64,000 nt of DNA from Sternotherus odoratus (taxonomy: Eukaryota > Chordata > Testudines > Kinosternidae): contig JAVMKO010000022.1 in the NCBI GenBank assembly GCA_032164245.1, positions 10,477,845 to 10,541,844 on the forward strand, written 5' to 3'. The notes below the pieces were generated by a model. The model worked only from the letters and a program-made list of their open reading frames with translations. It did no database searches and was not told the DNA's origin. A program made the translations under genes and the position numbers. Shown here one piece after another: positions 11,770-22,379 of the stretch. Position 1 is the stretch's first letter; each line of letters starts with the position of its first letter.

Positions 11770-12414
11770 TTGTCTATATCAGCGGGTCTCAAACTTACCT
11801 TTAGCGTGACCCCCTTTTTTCTGAGCGGCACGGCGCCACGACCCCTGGAGTGTCCGCTGAGAAGCCGCCAAATGCTCAGCATGTCCGCCGAAAAGCCGCT
11901 GAAAGCAGAAGCGATCATGATCGCGGCGGCGGCTTTTTGGTGGAAAAAAACAGCTCACAACCTCTCGGGAACTGGGTCAGCGACCCCCCAAGGGGTCGCG
12001 ACCCACAGCTTGAGAACCCCTGGTCTATATTATGAAATTAAGTTGACCTAATTTATGTTGGCATACAGCCACCAAAGTAATTCCATCACTTCTACATGTC
12101 TACATTTTGCTCCCTGTGTTGGCGCGGCACTTTCTTATGAGGAGCGCTTGCACCGATTGAACTGTCAATGTGGGGCATTGTGGGGCAGCTTTGGGAAGCC
12201 AGCAACACTTGATGTGAGCAATGCAGTGTCTACATTGACTCTGCTTTGACCTAACTACATTGACTGTGCCTCAATGCCTCTCGTGGAGGTGGAGTTATTA
12301 AGTCGGTGTAGTGAACAAGTTACATCAGCGTAAGCAAAATTTTAGTGTAGCTGCTTACATAATTCGGTCAACGTAAGATGCTTTGTGTCGAGCTAACTCT
12401 GTAGTGTGGACCAG
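11770..12414. mobile_element. MITE interrupted by a hAT element
   Basis: The left part (tttgtctatat) and the sequence after 12022 (tattatgaaattaagttgac) are inverted matches to the right end (gagctaactctgtagtgtgg, to 12412). Removing the hAT element at 11780-12022 rejoins the left end. Confidence 0.6.
11780..12022. mobile_element. Non-autonomous hAT element with perfect 8-bp TSD
   Basis: Inverted ends CAGCGGGTCTCAAACTTA and AGCTTGAGAACCCCTG, flanked by identical 8-bp duplications gtctatat at 11772-11779 and 12023-12030. It is inserted in the left end of an older MITE. Confidence 0.93.
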
Positions 12415-12606
12415 GACTCAAACTGACCCAGCCTCCCGGGGGCATGTCAGGGACATTCCCATTTGCAACAGCCCCCAAACTCTCTATTTAGTTATGTTAT
12501 TATTAGCCTCCTTAAAAACTACATTACCCAGAACCACCTCAACCAAGCCACACTGGTAAATCAAGTCCTCTCTCCCTGAGCCAGGGAAAGATACCGATGT
12601 GCATGT

Positions 12607-13181
12607 CAAAGACTAACTATAAAGTTTTGAAGCATGAGCTTTCGTGGGCTAATACCCACTTCGTCGGATGCAGGCAGTAGAAGTGTTCACAAACCGGCAG
12701 TTATAGAAAAGTAGGTAAGAGCCAGGGGGGAGGTGAAAAGGTTAGTCCAATTAAGCTGAGCCAGCTTGTTATCTCCGATCAGGGAGTGTGGATTATTCGT
12801 CTAGCATTTGAATGGGGTGTGTGGACATGGAGAGATGAGAAACAATGTCTGTAATGAGCCAACCATTGTAGATCCCGGTTCAATCCCAAAGTGTGTGAGC
12901 TGAATTTGCAAATGAATTGAAGCTCTGCAGTCCACACTCCCTGATCGGAGATAACAAGCTGGCTCAGCTTAATTGGACTAACCTTTTCACCTCCCCCCTG
13001 GCTCTTACCTACTTTTCTATAACTGCCGGTTTGTGAACACTTCTACTGCCTGCATCCGACGAAGTGGGTATTAGCCCACGAAAGCTCATGCTTCAAAACT
13101 TTATAGTTAGTCTTTAAGGTGCCACAGGACTTTGTTAACTCTGCTATTCCAGACTAACACGGCTACCACCCTGATTCTTGA
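12607..13181. mobile_element. Penelope-like element copy, palindromic
   Basis: Two 185-bp arms, 12608-12792 and 12931-13115, are exact reverse complements as I read them, separated by a 138-bp spacer that is PLE internal sequence. The right side ends in the family's 5'-end motif (attccagactaacacggct region). A perfect 12-bp target duplication cgatgtgcatgt flanks it (12595-12606, 13182-13193). Confidence 0.9.
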
Positions 13182-14352
13182 CGATGTGCATGTGTGGCTA
13201 ATGCACAAGCTATTAGGTAATGTAGTTGCTCTCCCCTCTGCCAATGGGAGTGCAGGAGGGGTGGGCTTGTCTGGGCTCAGTATCCAATGACAAGCTGGGG
13301 TGGTAGATTTGAAGACACCTGGGCTAGGTGGAAGTAGGTCAATAGTGGAATGGTATGGAGGAGGGGTGTATCCTGGCCTCCCAAAGGAGGGAGTAAAACT
13401 CCCTCAGGATTTGGAGTAGCAGGGATGGAAGCAAGCCTGCATGGTCTGATTCTTTTCTGCTGCAACACCCAGCAAAGAGCAGTCTGCTTCTGTGGCTGTC
13501 ATTGCATCCCTGCTTCCATGAATGCTGCCAAGCTTACTAGAAACCTCTCTGGGTCCAGATCCCAGCTGCAGGGACTGCAAGTCTGCTTGCCTTGCTGTCT
13601 GTCCTACTGGTATGTGTTCTGATTCATAATAATGTGTGATGTCAGTTTGAATTATTTAATCTGAGATTATTAGTCTGCTATGGATCCAGCAGAGTGTGGA
13701 AAGAAAAGCACCCTTTACCAATCTCTTTGTCATTAGGGGAGCGATAGTTGCTTGTCCACCTCCAGTTTAGCTCCCCCCAAACTCTTCCCTTTTATAGTGT
13801 GTGGGACAAATTCCTTTGTGAGGAAGAGAAGCTGCTTTCCCACAATTGATCCCACTGTATGGTCTGTTTTTGGTATCTCAATTTACCTAATTGCTTGTGG
13901 AATTTCTTCTATGGTATCTCAGATTACACAACTGATATACTATAAAGGGATTTCTAACCCAGTTCTTATTACTAAGAACATCTGTGGCAACAAGTAGTTC
14001 CCAATGATCTGAAAACACCTTTTAGTGGGTCATCATTTCCAAAATTGCAGATAATGTGCAATAAATATACCCCTTATCAACCAAGCATATCCTACCTTCT
14101 TGTTCATCACAACACACATCTGTAGTAACAGGCATCTTTTGTTAGTTTCCAGGGATGTGTGCCTGAACATCTGGACATATTTTCGAGGGGTCAGGGTAAG
14201 AGATTTCACTGTTGATCCTATATACTTCAGTGTTTGGACACACACCGTAGTTCAGAGAAAGGACAAAACGCTTTGGGTTAGAAGGCAGAATACTCTGTGG
14301 TTTGCCTACAAAGGTTAGCATAGGTCTGAGAATGGTGGAGGTTTAATATCTA

Positions 14353-14558
14353 TAAATAAGATGAGGAAGACTTTGTAGCACCTTAGAGACTAACCAGTTT
14401 ATTTTAGCATAAGCTTTCATGGGCTATAGCATCCAATGAAGTGGGCTATAGCCCACGAATGCTTATGCTGAAATAAACTGGTTAGTCTCTAAGGTGCTAC
14501 AAAGTCTTCCTCATCTTATTTATGGATATAGACTAACATGGCTGCTAATCTTAAACCT
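14353..14558. mobile_element. Short palindromic Penelope-like element copy
   Basis: Two arms of about 78 bp (14353-14431 and 14445-14523) form a near-perfect inverted repeat of the PLE 3' end. Then comes a short 5'-end-like tail. A perfect 12-bp target duplication gtttaatatcta lies at 14341-14352 and 14559-14570. Confidence 0.88.
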
Positions 14559-14894
14559 GTTTAATATCTACTAACACCAGGCAGTACAAGGCACTGAGGG
14601 GGAGAGACTGAATGAGGGCACTAGTGCTAACGGGAGGGTAGTGTGGCTGGAGGTGATAATGGAGCTGGATTGTAGGATGCTCCCTGAAGTTAACTTGAAA
14701 ATGTTTGTCAATATGCCCCTTCTCTTCATAAAACAGAAACTAACTAGGGTCAAAGCCGCCTCCAGTTTATTTAGATAATGGGATATAAACCCTGAGTCTC
14801 CAACGACTTCAGTAAGGGAAGCTTCTCCATAGAACTCACTATAGGGGTCTAAACCTCTAGTAAGCAGACAGTTTCAAGGTAGCCCAGCCCACGG

Positions 14895-15165
14895 GAATGT
14901 TGAGAGGTAGCATGGTGCTGTGGACAAGGCCCTGCATTAGGGTTTGAAAATGGGGTTCTGTGCCTGGTTCCAGGTGACTGTGGTCAAATCGCTTCTCTGC
15001 TCTGTGCCTCAGTTTCCCCTTCTACTCTTTTTGTCTGCCTTTGCAATCTAAATAGACAACTCTTTAGGGCCAGGGGTGTCTTTTACTCTGCATGTGTACT
15101 GTGGCCAGCATAAGAGAACCCTGAGCTTGGTTGGAGTTTTTAGGCATCACTGTAATATACATACT
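14895..15165 (+). repeat. tRNA-derived SINE (turtle Pol III type)
   Basis: A-box-like 'tagcatggtgctgtgg', B-box-like 'ttctgtgcctggttcc', then 'tctgtgcctcagtttcccc', typical of the reptile tRNA-SINE body, ending in an ATA-rich tail with taataataa repeats. Confidence 0.7.
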
Positions 15166-15435
15166 AATAATTAATAATAAATAATATTAACGACATTCCA
15201 TACACCTGCACTGTACTGGTAAAAGTAGCAAGGTCCCATTAAAAGCATACGGGACTTGAATTTGTGAACAGTGTTTGTGCATTACCTAGAAAAATGGGGT
15301 CCTGGCTTGCTTTGCTTTCCTGGCACTTCCATAATAAACGTGAATATTAATAATTTAATAATAATTAAATGAAGGGAAATTTGGCCTGTTCAAGCTTCAA
15401 GCCTCCTTGATGTGAGGATGTTGATCTCTCCAAAG

Positions 15436-15449
15436 CCAGCAGGTGGCAG
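15436..15449 (+). promoter_or_regulatory. CTCF-like motif
   Basis: CCAGCAGGTGGCAG matches the CTCF core CCASYAGRKGGCAS at every position. It lies in the spacer between TOMM6 and the periphilin-like gene. Confidence 0.5.
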
Positions 15450-15820
15450 TGTACTAACAGCTTGAACACAGGCAACTGCAGCTGTATTTTGCACATATAG
15501 TGCATTTCATCAGAGGGCCTGTAAATAAATGTCTCATGAACTGTGTTAAATGCATTTTAAATAATGCTACAGAAGTCGATAGTTTATATTGAACAGTTTT
15601 ATACGAAAATGTAAAAGGGATTTTTTTCTGTTTTCTTTGTGTCTGACACAGCTCTCAAAACTCTACTAAGACCACTTCAGAGGTTGTAAAAAAAACAAAA
15701 AGCTGGTTTGGCCGGTCTTATCTACAGTGGATTCTTGGTCTGTGTAGATAATAGGGCAAAGCAACCCGACAAATGGATGATTTACTAGCCAGGTGCAGAC
15801 CTCCCTAGTAAAAGGTTACC

Positions 15821-15934
15821 AGATAGCAACTGTGGAAAAAACAGGTCAGGGGGTGGGGAGTAATAGGGGCCTATATAAGAAAAAGCCCCCCAAAAACAGG
15901 ACTGTCCCTTTAAAAATGGGACGGATGGTCATCC
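15821..15934. mobile_element. Mariner-type MITE, old copy
   Basis: Reverse-oriented relative of the element at 55801-55919: ends aaaggttaccagat and gatggtcatcc, with the shared 'agaaaaagcccc' core. TA flanks are plausible. Confidence 0.6.
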
Positions 15935-16264
15935 TACCCTAGTTAAGACAAGCTAGGTCTAGATGGATAATGACTCCATCCAGAAACTCCCAGGCCACCG
16001 GAAGCAGATAAGTAAGAATAGAACACAGAAGAGCAATGAAAAGACAACTGGATTGAGTACCGAGGAAGGTGGTAATGGTTTAAAAGAAAGATAGACAAGC
16101 AGGTACCAGTTAAAATTTTACCACTACCAGGATAAGTAAAAATGTATTAGAAGGATTTGGGGGTTAGTTATTGTGTTGTGTGTATGAAAAGATATTGTTG
16201 GACAGAGTCATGTATCCAGGCAAGGGTAATACGCTTGCTCAGCTGACTTTGGCCTAATCTTTGT

Positions 16265-16445
16265 TTTTATTGCACCAAATTCTGTTGGTGAAAGAGACAA
16301 GCTTTCAAGCTTTCACAGAGCTCTGCTTCAGGTCTTGAAAAGGAAAACTCGTCTCTCTCACCAACAGAGGTTGGCCCAATAAAAGATACGACCTCACCCA
16401 CCTTGTGTCTCTAATATCCCAGGACCAACGTGGCTTCAATAACAC
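16265..16445. repeat. Second PLE-like or related interspersed repeat
   Basis: Contains 'ggtgaaagagacaagctttc' and 'ggcccaataaaagatac', then 'caccttgtgtctctaatatc', a block I recognise from many turtle and crocodilian loci. Class uncertain; probably another Penelope-like subfamily. No target duplication seen. Confidence 0.45.
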
Positions 16446-16596
16446 TGTATGGTCTTTGCTTGACATGAGCATCGCCTCTTGTGGACTTGCTTAAATGACG
16501 CTGCTAGGACAAAGGTGATGTTTGGTAAGGTCAAGATCAAATGAAGTTAATTGGTACCCTCTTCATACCCCAAATAAAATGGCCAAAAAATCACTG

Positions 16597-16789
16597 AAGT
16601 GACAAAGAGTCCTGTGGCACCTTAAAGACTAAAGTATTGAAGCATAAGCCGGTCGGATGCATTCGACGAAGTGGGTATTAGCCCACGAAAGCTTATGCTG
16701 CGATATTTTAGTTAGTCTTTAAGGTGCCACAGGACTCTTTGTTACCTCTGCAATTCCAGACTCACATGGCTACCTCTCTGATTCTTGAC
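16597..16789. mobile_element. Penelope-like element copy
   Basis: Family 3'-end block (cctgtggcaccttaaagac) in both orientations and the 5'-end block. Target duplication ccaaaaaatcactg, at 16583-16596 and again after the element (about 16789-16803, with one extra A). Confidence 0.85.
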
Positions 16790-16854
16790 CAAAAAAATCA
16801 CTGTTTGCTGACGGTGCTATTTTCATGGCCGCGAGTCACCTTCCTCCAGACAGG

Positions 16855-16961
16855 AATCAGAGAGGCAGCCGTGTTAGTCTGGAATAGCAGAGGTAACAAA
16901 GTCCTGTGACACCTTAAAGACTAACTATAAAGTTTTGAAGCGGAAGCTTTCGTGGGCTAAT
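16855..16961 (+). mobile_element. Penelope-like element copy, 5' truncated
   Basis: Runs from the 'agccgtgttagtctggaat' block straight into the 'caccttaaagactaac' block. The duplication accttcctccagacagg, up to 17 bp, lies at 16838-16854 and 16962-16978. Its first bases may be shared with the element. Confidence 0.87.
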
Positions 16962-17119
16962 ACCTTCCTCCAGACAGGCACGTTTTCCTGTTTTCCCCAG
17001 GACAGCTGCCGCCTGCTCCCTGGGCCTCACACAACTGCAAAGGTGCAACCTTCCCCCTAACATCCCAGCACCACTTCCCCTCCCTGAGGTGTGAATGTAC
17101 CAGTTCCTGGGTGGGACCA

Positions 17120-17560
17120 CAACACCCATCCATCCAGGGCAATCAGCAGCCGCGGGCTTTCTCGTCCCCCCTCCCCCTGCTAGGCTCCAGCCCAGGCTCC
17201 CTGTGGGGGAGTCACAACGACTTCAAGTCTCCTGCTGTCTGCGCTGGAAGGAAACACGTTTTCCGTTTCCCCTCCGCGCGGTGCAGTTAGTTGCAGCCAG
17301 AGACCGCGGGCACATGGCTCCGGAGGGGGCTGCTACCCCACCCAGCTGCCCTGAAGCGGACAAGCCAGGGCATGGGAGGGGCTCTTACTCCTAGGCGCTA
17401 CTGCTCGCAGCAGTGGGAGATCAGGTCTCTCCGGTGCGGTGCCTGGAGTCCCTCCCCTGACCCCCTCGCTCAGCTGGGTTGTAAAGCCAGACAGCCCGGC
17501 CAGGGCCGTCGGAGTTGGGGTGAGTGAACTGAGGGCCCCCCCCCCTCCCGCATTTCTTCA
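17120..17560 (+). promoter_or_regulatory. CpG-rich region, candidate first exon of the periphilin-like gene
   Basis: GC- and CpG-rich stretch upstream of the gene, with a donor-like GGG|GTGAGTG at about 17520. The first coding exon at 23259 begins downstream of an acceptor, so at least one non-coding exon upstream is needed. This is the best candidate I see. A shared bidirectional TOMM6 promoter is the alternative. Confidence 0.4.
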
Positions 17561-18599
17561 CTCTTCCGAAGTTCCAGGGAATTGGAATTGGCGGAGGGGG
17601 GGATAAAGCCGGGATGCAAGAAGATTCAGAGCGGGGTGGGTAGCCCGTAGTCATTTCCATGTGTCCAGCGCATTGCAAAGCCTTGGGGATCATTGCAGAA
17701 CAATTCAGGGGTGCAAAGTTGTGTCAGCGTGCCGATTATAGTGTATCCTGCAAAGGGGTGTGTGTGTGTCCTGCAAAGCGTGTGTGTAGAAGTGGAGTAC
17801 ATAGACCTATGAAAAATCTAGGGAGGGGCAACTTTCCCCCCACCCCCTTACCCTATAGTAACTGGTACCCCACTTGCAAAGGTGTCCGACTGGCTTTTGC
17901 TAGCAGAATTCTCCCTGGCCTCTCTTCCTGCAGGGGGATGAGTCCATTGTGTTTGTAAATCCTTTAAGGCAGGGGGTTCCCAAACTTTCCCCCCTCTAGC
18001 TTACCTGTGCAGCCTGGGACCCGCTCTGAATGCTTCTTGAGGCAAATGATAGTTCATATGGCTATAATACTTAACAATAACCCTATAAATAAACAGTGTG
18101 TGTGTTTGTAATGCAAACCACTGTTATGCTAAATATCCCTAGCACTGTGCCCTCAGAGAAACACCGCAAGATCTTTGAAACCAAACAGTTTTCGTAAAAC
18201 CACACTTGTTGAGAGCCAAGCGGGGTGTTCAAAACATAACTTTGTGTAAAAACTGAACTCTCCGCAACACAACAGTGTTAACAAATGGTTGAAAAGCACC
18301 TTGTGGTGTTTGATTTTAAAACAAAACAGCCCCCCAGCTTTGGACACGATATTGTGTTTTCAGTTACTTTGTTGTGTAATATCTACATTTCCAGGCTGTG
18401 TAAGTGAAGACCCAACCCTAGTCTCTACTAATTAGAAAAGAATCAAATATTGTAAATACGGATATGAAATAATGCACAGACCAGGAGTCAGTCAGCTTAA
18501 TGGGATGGCTGTGCCTGCTTCTCCTTGCACAGTTTTTCCAACGGGGGACATTTGTTAGTGAGACTCAACCTGATCTCTTCAAGGAGTTGCTAGGGGCTG

Positions 18600-18760
18600 T
18601 GTGCAGGTTGGGGGATAGCTCAGGGTGCAGGCATGGGGTAGCAAGCAGCTGTGTGCAGACAAGGTGGTAGGTCAGGGTGCAGTTAGGGGGTAGCTAGGAG
18701 TTGTTTGGGGGCTGTGGGGGTAGCTCAAGGTGCAGGGACGGGGAGCTGTGCGCAGAGAGG
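18600..18760. repeat. Degenerate minisatellite inside the hAT element
   Basis: Units of about 45-50 bp with 'gggggtagctcagggtgcag'-like cores repeat three to four times. Confidence 0.55.
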
Positions 18761-19004
18761 GGTGTAGCTCTGGATTGTGTCCGGGGAGGTGCCCAGCCGT
18801 GCATTCAGTCCCTAGCTGGGACAGTGTGGGCATCTCCACTCCTTGTGGCTGCATGCGCGCTGGGCCGGGCCATTCCCATCCTACACTGTTACCGTGGGCA
18901 CCAAAGACTACACCTATCTGAGCCTATAAGGCATGGTGACCGTTACCTAGGCCATATGGGGAAACTGCCCTGGACACACAGAGTGGCTGGCATCACTGCT
19001 GGTG

Positions 19005-19036
<32 letters not shown>

Positions 19037-19060
19037 AAAACCCAACAAACAAACAAACAA
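19005..19060. repeat. C-run, A-run and (AAAC)n simple repeat
   Basis: About 20 C, then about 14 A, then AAAC repeats. Confidence 0.9.
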
Positions 19061-19177
19061 CTCTGCCCATGATGGTGGAGCGCCCAGGACTGGGTCACGG
19101 GCTGCAGTTTGGGAACCTCTGCTTTGTGGTTTATAAAGCACATTTTGCTCCTTGGCTAATTACTTAATTGTGGAAAG

Positions 19178-19240
19178 GCAGGCCAGACCAGTCGATCGAT
19201 AGGCCAGACCAATCGATCGATAGGCCAGACTAGTCAATAG
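19178..19240. repeat. 22-bp tandem repeat, about 2.7 copies
   Basis: Unit ggccagaccagtcgatcgat with small changes. Confidence 0.85.
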
Positions 19241-19347
19241 GACTAACACTGAAGGTCTGACTTGTAGGGGTGCTGGCAGATCCTGATTATGCTGGGTGCT
19301 GTGTGGAAACATGAGACAACCAGTTGTTCAGGAATTGCTCTGAGATT

Positions 19348-19513
19348 GTCTACACTAGTGCTTTTGTTGGTGAGGGGTGTGAAAACACACACACACCCCT
19401 GATCGACAAAAGTTTCACCCACAAAAGCACCAGCATGGACAGCACTATGTCGTTGGGAGAAGTTCTCCTTTGGATGTAGCTACCACCGTATGTTAGGTCT
19501 GTAGTGTAGACAG
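19348..19513. mobile_element. MITE
   Basis: Inverted ends tgtctacactagtgc and gtagtgtagaca. A similar relic (taatccagaataag ... gtgtggacaagccc) follows at about 19530-19680. Confidence 0.6.
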
Positions 19514-20169
19514 AACCTTATTTCATGTGCAGAGAAGCCCTTCTTCTGGAAGTTAATCCAGAATAAGATAGTGTGAATTTAAAGCGATAACCGATTCCTG
19601 ATAAGCTCCATGTGTGGATGCTCTCATTCCCAACCCTACCTTAATCTGAATTAACTGTCAAGTGTGGACAAGCCCTAAGGGTACAATTTGGAAGTACACA
19701 ACTTTTATTGGGAAAGTTTCAAACAAAAGGCTTCCCCCACCAATCTTAAATAAAAATGACATTTATAAAAACTAACTTTGTCCCTGCACCCAGCCTGCCT
19801 GGGCATTTTACTTGTTTCAAGTTCCTTATTCAAAAACGGAAGTGAATTGGTTGTGGAATCAAGTGGTCTATTTCGAAAGGCAAGTAGTGTTGCTTGCCCT
19901 AGAGGTTTTATTGCAATATTTCCGATTTGCTTTAAAGCTCCAGCACTCGGAGAGAAGTGATTAGTTGAGAATCTTGATTGTCATTCAAAGATAAAACAAG
20001 TGAAATTGTGACCTGAATGCATCTTGTATGACCAGAAAACAGAAAGAAAATAGAAAGAACCCACAGAATATTATTTTTTCATGATTTTGGGGGGCCTGAC
20101 TCCATGATTTTGGAACATTTGGAGTTAGCAGGACTGCATGTGTCTTGTGAAAATGAATGGTCCGTCCCT

Positions 20170-20330
20170 CCACCCCGTTCTCAAAGTGCTTTAAAGGCAC
20201 AGAAGTTGTATCATCCACATTCTACAGGTGGGAAACTGAGGCCCGGAAAGGGATGTGAGGTCACAGGGCCAGAGCTGGAATAGCACCATAACCTCGCACT
20301 CCCAAGCCCTGCTCTTTGTTGTTGCATCCA
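20170..20330 (-). repeat. MIR-like SINE fragment
   Basis: Reverse-oriented MIR-type body: 'ggtgggaaactgaggccc', 'gtgaggtcacagggcc' and related blocks. Confidence 0.5.
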
Positions 20331-20351
20331 GTTGTGGCATTTCTCACAATG

Positions 20352-21194
20352 GTAACAAAGAGTCCTGTGGCACCTTAAAGACTAACTATAAAGTTTTGAA
20401 GCATAAGCTTTCGTGGGCTAATACCCACTTCGTCGGATGCAAGCAGTGGAAGTTTCCAGGGGCAGGTATAGATAAGTAGGCAAGAACCAGGTAGGAGGTA
20501 ACAAGGTTAGTCCAATCAGTCTGAACCAGCTTGTTAACTCAAATCAGGGAGGGTGGGGTATTCTTCTAGCAGTTGAATTGGAGGTGTGAACTCGGAGAGA
20601 AGAGAAGTTGTTTTTGTAATTAGCAAGCCATTCAAGATCCTTGTTCAGTCCTAGATTGATTGTATCAAACTTGCAAATGAACTGCAGCTCTGCAGTTTCC
20701 CTTTGTAGTCTGGTCTTGAAGTTTTTTTGCTGCAGTATGGTGACTTTTAAATCTGTAATTGTGTGTCCAGGCAGGTTGAAGTGTTCTCCTACAGGTTTTT
20801 GTATATTGCCATTCCTGATATCTGATTTGTGTCCATTTATCCTTTTTCGTAGGGACTGTCCAGTTTGGCCGATGTACATAGCAAAGGGACACTGGTGGCA
20901 TATGATGGCATATATGACAGTGGTAGATGTGCAGGTGAATGAACCAGTGATGGTGTGGCTGATCTGGTTAGGTCCTGTGATGGTGTTGCTGGTGTAGGCA
21001 GAGTTGGCATCGAGGTTTGTTGCATGGATTGGTTCCTGAGTTGGAGTTATTATGGCGCGGTGTGCTGTTGCTGGTGAGAATCTGTTTAAGGTTGGTGGGT
21101 TGTCTGTGTGCCAGGACTGGTCTGCCTCCCAGGGCCTGTGAAAGTGTTTGTTACTTCTGCTATTCCAGACTAACACGGCTACCTCTCTGATTCT
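20352..21194 (-). mobile_element. Penelope-like element with GIY-YIG endonuclease remnant
   Basis: The longest PLE copy here (843 bp), with a perfect 13-bp target duplication atttctcacaatg (20339-20351, 21195-21207). Read on the minus strand it has the family's 5' block, a coding remnant with a GIY-YIG endonuclease, and the 3' block ending near 20352. The reverse transcriptase is absent, so it is a 5'-deleted, non-autonomous copy. Confidence 0.93.
20544..21170 (-). pseudogene. PLE GIY-YIG endonuclease domain, partial
   Basis: An open minus-strand frame carries a CxxC pair (IICHQCPF) followed by MYIGQTGQSLRKRINGHKSD and then PVGEHFNLPGH. This is the GIY-YIG nuclease signature in PLE layout: YIGQT, then R about eight residues on, then H. 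The frame has no stop through the domain, so this fragment is young or little decayed, but it lacks the upstream reverse transcriptase. Its N-terminal part is translation of the element's 5' non-coding block. Confidence 0.85.
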
Positions 21195-21754
21195 ATTTCT
21201 CACAATGCGAATAGAGGGTGTCAGTTTCATTTTTGCTTCCAGTCAGTTTCACTTTCAGGCTTTTAATGGGCCAGTGTTTGGTCTGCAGAGGGCAAGCCGG
21301 TATTTATCTCTTTCAAACCGTTCTCACTGGGTTCCTGTTTGTGCAGTGCCCTTTCTACTGCTCAGAGTTTTTATAAAAAGCTTCTATTTACGATGTGTCG
21401 ATCCGAGGCCAAATTCAAACCTGAGGCATCCATTTTAGTTGCTGGGGATAGTCCTTGGGCAGTGGATTGAAAGAGGGTGGCTAAAAATAACATGCCCCAG
21501 GTCCCTCCTGGGGTTAAGTAGGATCTGCAGTGTGTGCCGCAGGCCCAGGACTGGGCCCAGGGAGGTTTTCTGGAGTGTTCTCTGAAGCTCAGCACATGTG
21601 AGCTCAGGCCAGAGTTGGGGGGCAGGGGGAGGATTTTCCCTATTTCTCGCTGCAGACGCTCTGCACTGCCGGAGTTGCCCCCGCCAATTCGCAAGGCTGC
21701 TCACGTGAATGGAGGCGGTAGGATCAAGGCCCCGAGGCCCAGTTATTCTAGACC

Positions 21755-22364
21755 ATTGGTTCTCAAAGTGGGGGTCGGGACCCCTCGAGGGGTCGCGAAC
21801 CGATTATGTGGGGGTCGCGAGCCCCGGCAGCCGGCCCCGACCCCTGCCGGCGGTGCCCCGAGCCCCGGACCCAGCCCCTGTTGCGGCGGGCTGCCAGCAG
21901 TGCCCCGAGCCCCAGACCCGGACCCTGCCGTGGCGGGCTGCTGGCGGTGCTCTGGGGCTTGGCCCCTGCTGCGGCGGGCCGGCGGTGGGCTCCTGGCGGC
22001 ACCCTGAACCCCAGACAGGGCCCATGTCGCGGCGGGCTGCCGGCGGCACCCGGACTCTGCCCCTGCTGCAGCAGGCTGCCGGCAGCAACCAGAGCCCCAG
22101 GCCCCGCCGTGGTGGGCTGCCGGCGGCACCCCAGTCCATGTCCCCTGTCCCGGGAGGTTGCTGGCACCCTCCCCCGAGCCCTGCCCCAGGGGGCTGGCAC
22201 CCCTACACCCACACAAACCCCAGCTCAGCCCCTGCCCGAGAGGCTGCTGGCACCCCCCCCCCCTAGCCTGGCCCCTGCCCCACCCTCGACCCCTAAGGGG
22301 GGGTCGCGCTTAGAGGCCTGGTGTCCGAAAGGGGTCGCCAATAGAAAAAGTTTGAGAACCACTG
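21755..22364. mobile_element. Non-autonomous hAT element with GC-rich tandem interior
   Basis: Ends attggttctcaaagtgggg and aagtttgagaaccactg are inverted copies. Imperfect 8-bp duplication tctagacc / actcgacc (6 of 8). The interior (about 21840-22200) is a degenerate GC-rich repeat based on GCGGGCTGCCGGCGGC. Long frames on both strands here come from the repeat. Confidence 0.8.
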
Positions 22365-22379
22365 ACTCGACCAACTCTG

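Larger units (their letters stand above)
17970..19121. mobile_element. Long non-autonomous hAT element (1.15 kb)
   Basis: Inverted ends CAGGGGGTTCCCAAACTTTC and GCAGTTTGGGAACCTCTG. Imperfect 8-bp duplication ctttaagg (17962-17969) and ctttgtgg (19122-19129). The interior holds a degenerate repeat built on 'tagctcagggtgcag' (about 18590-18760) and a C20/A14 run. No transposase frame. Confidence 0.75.
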
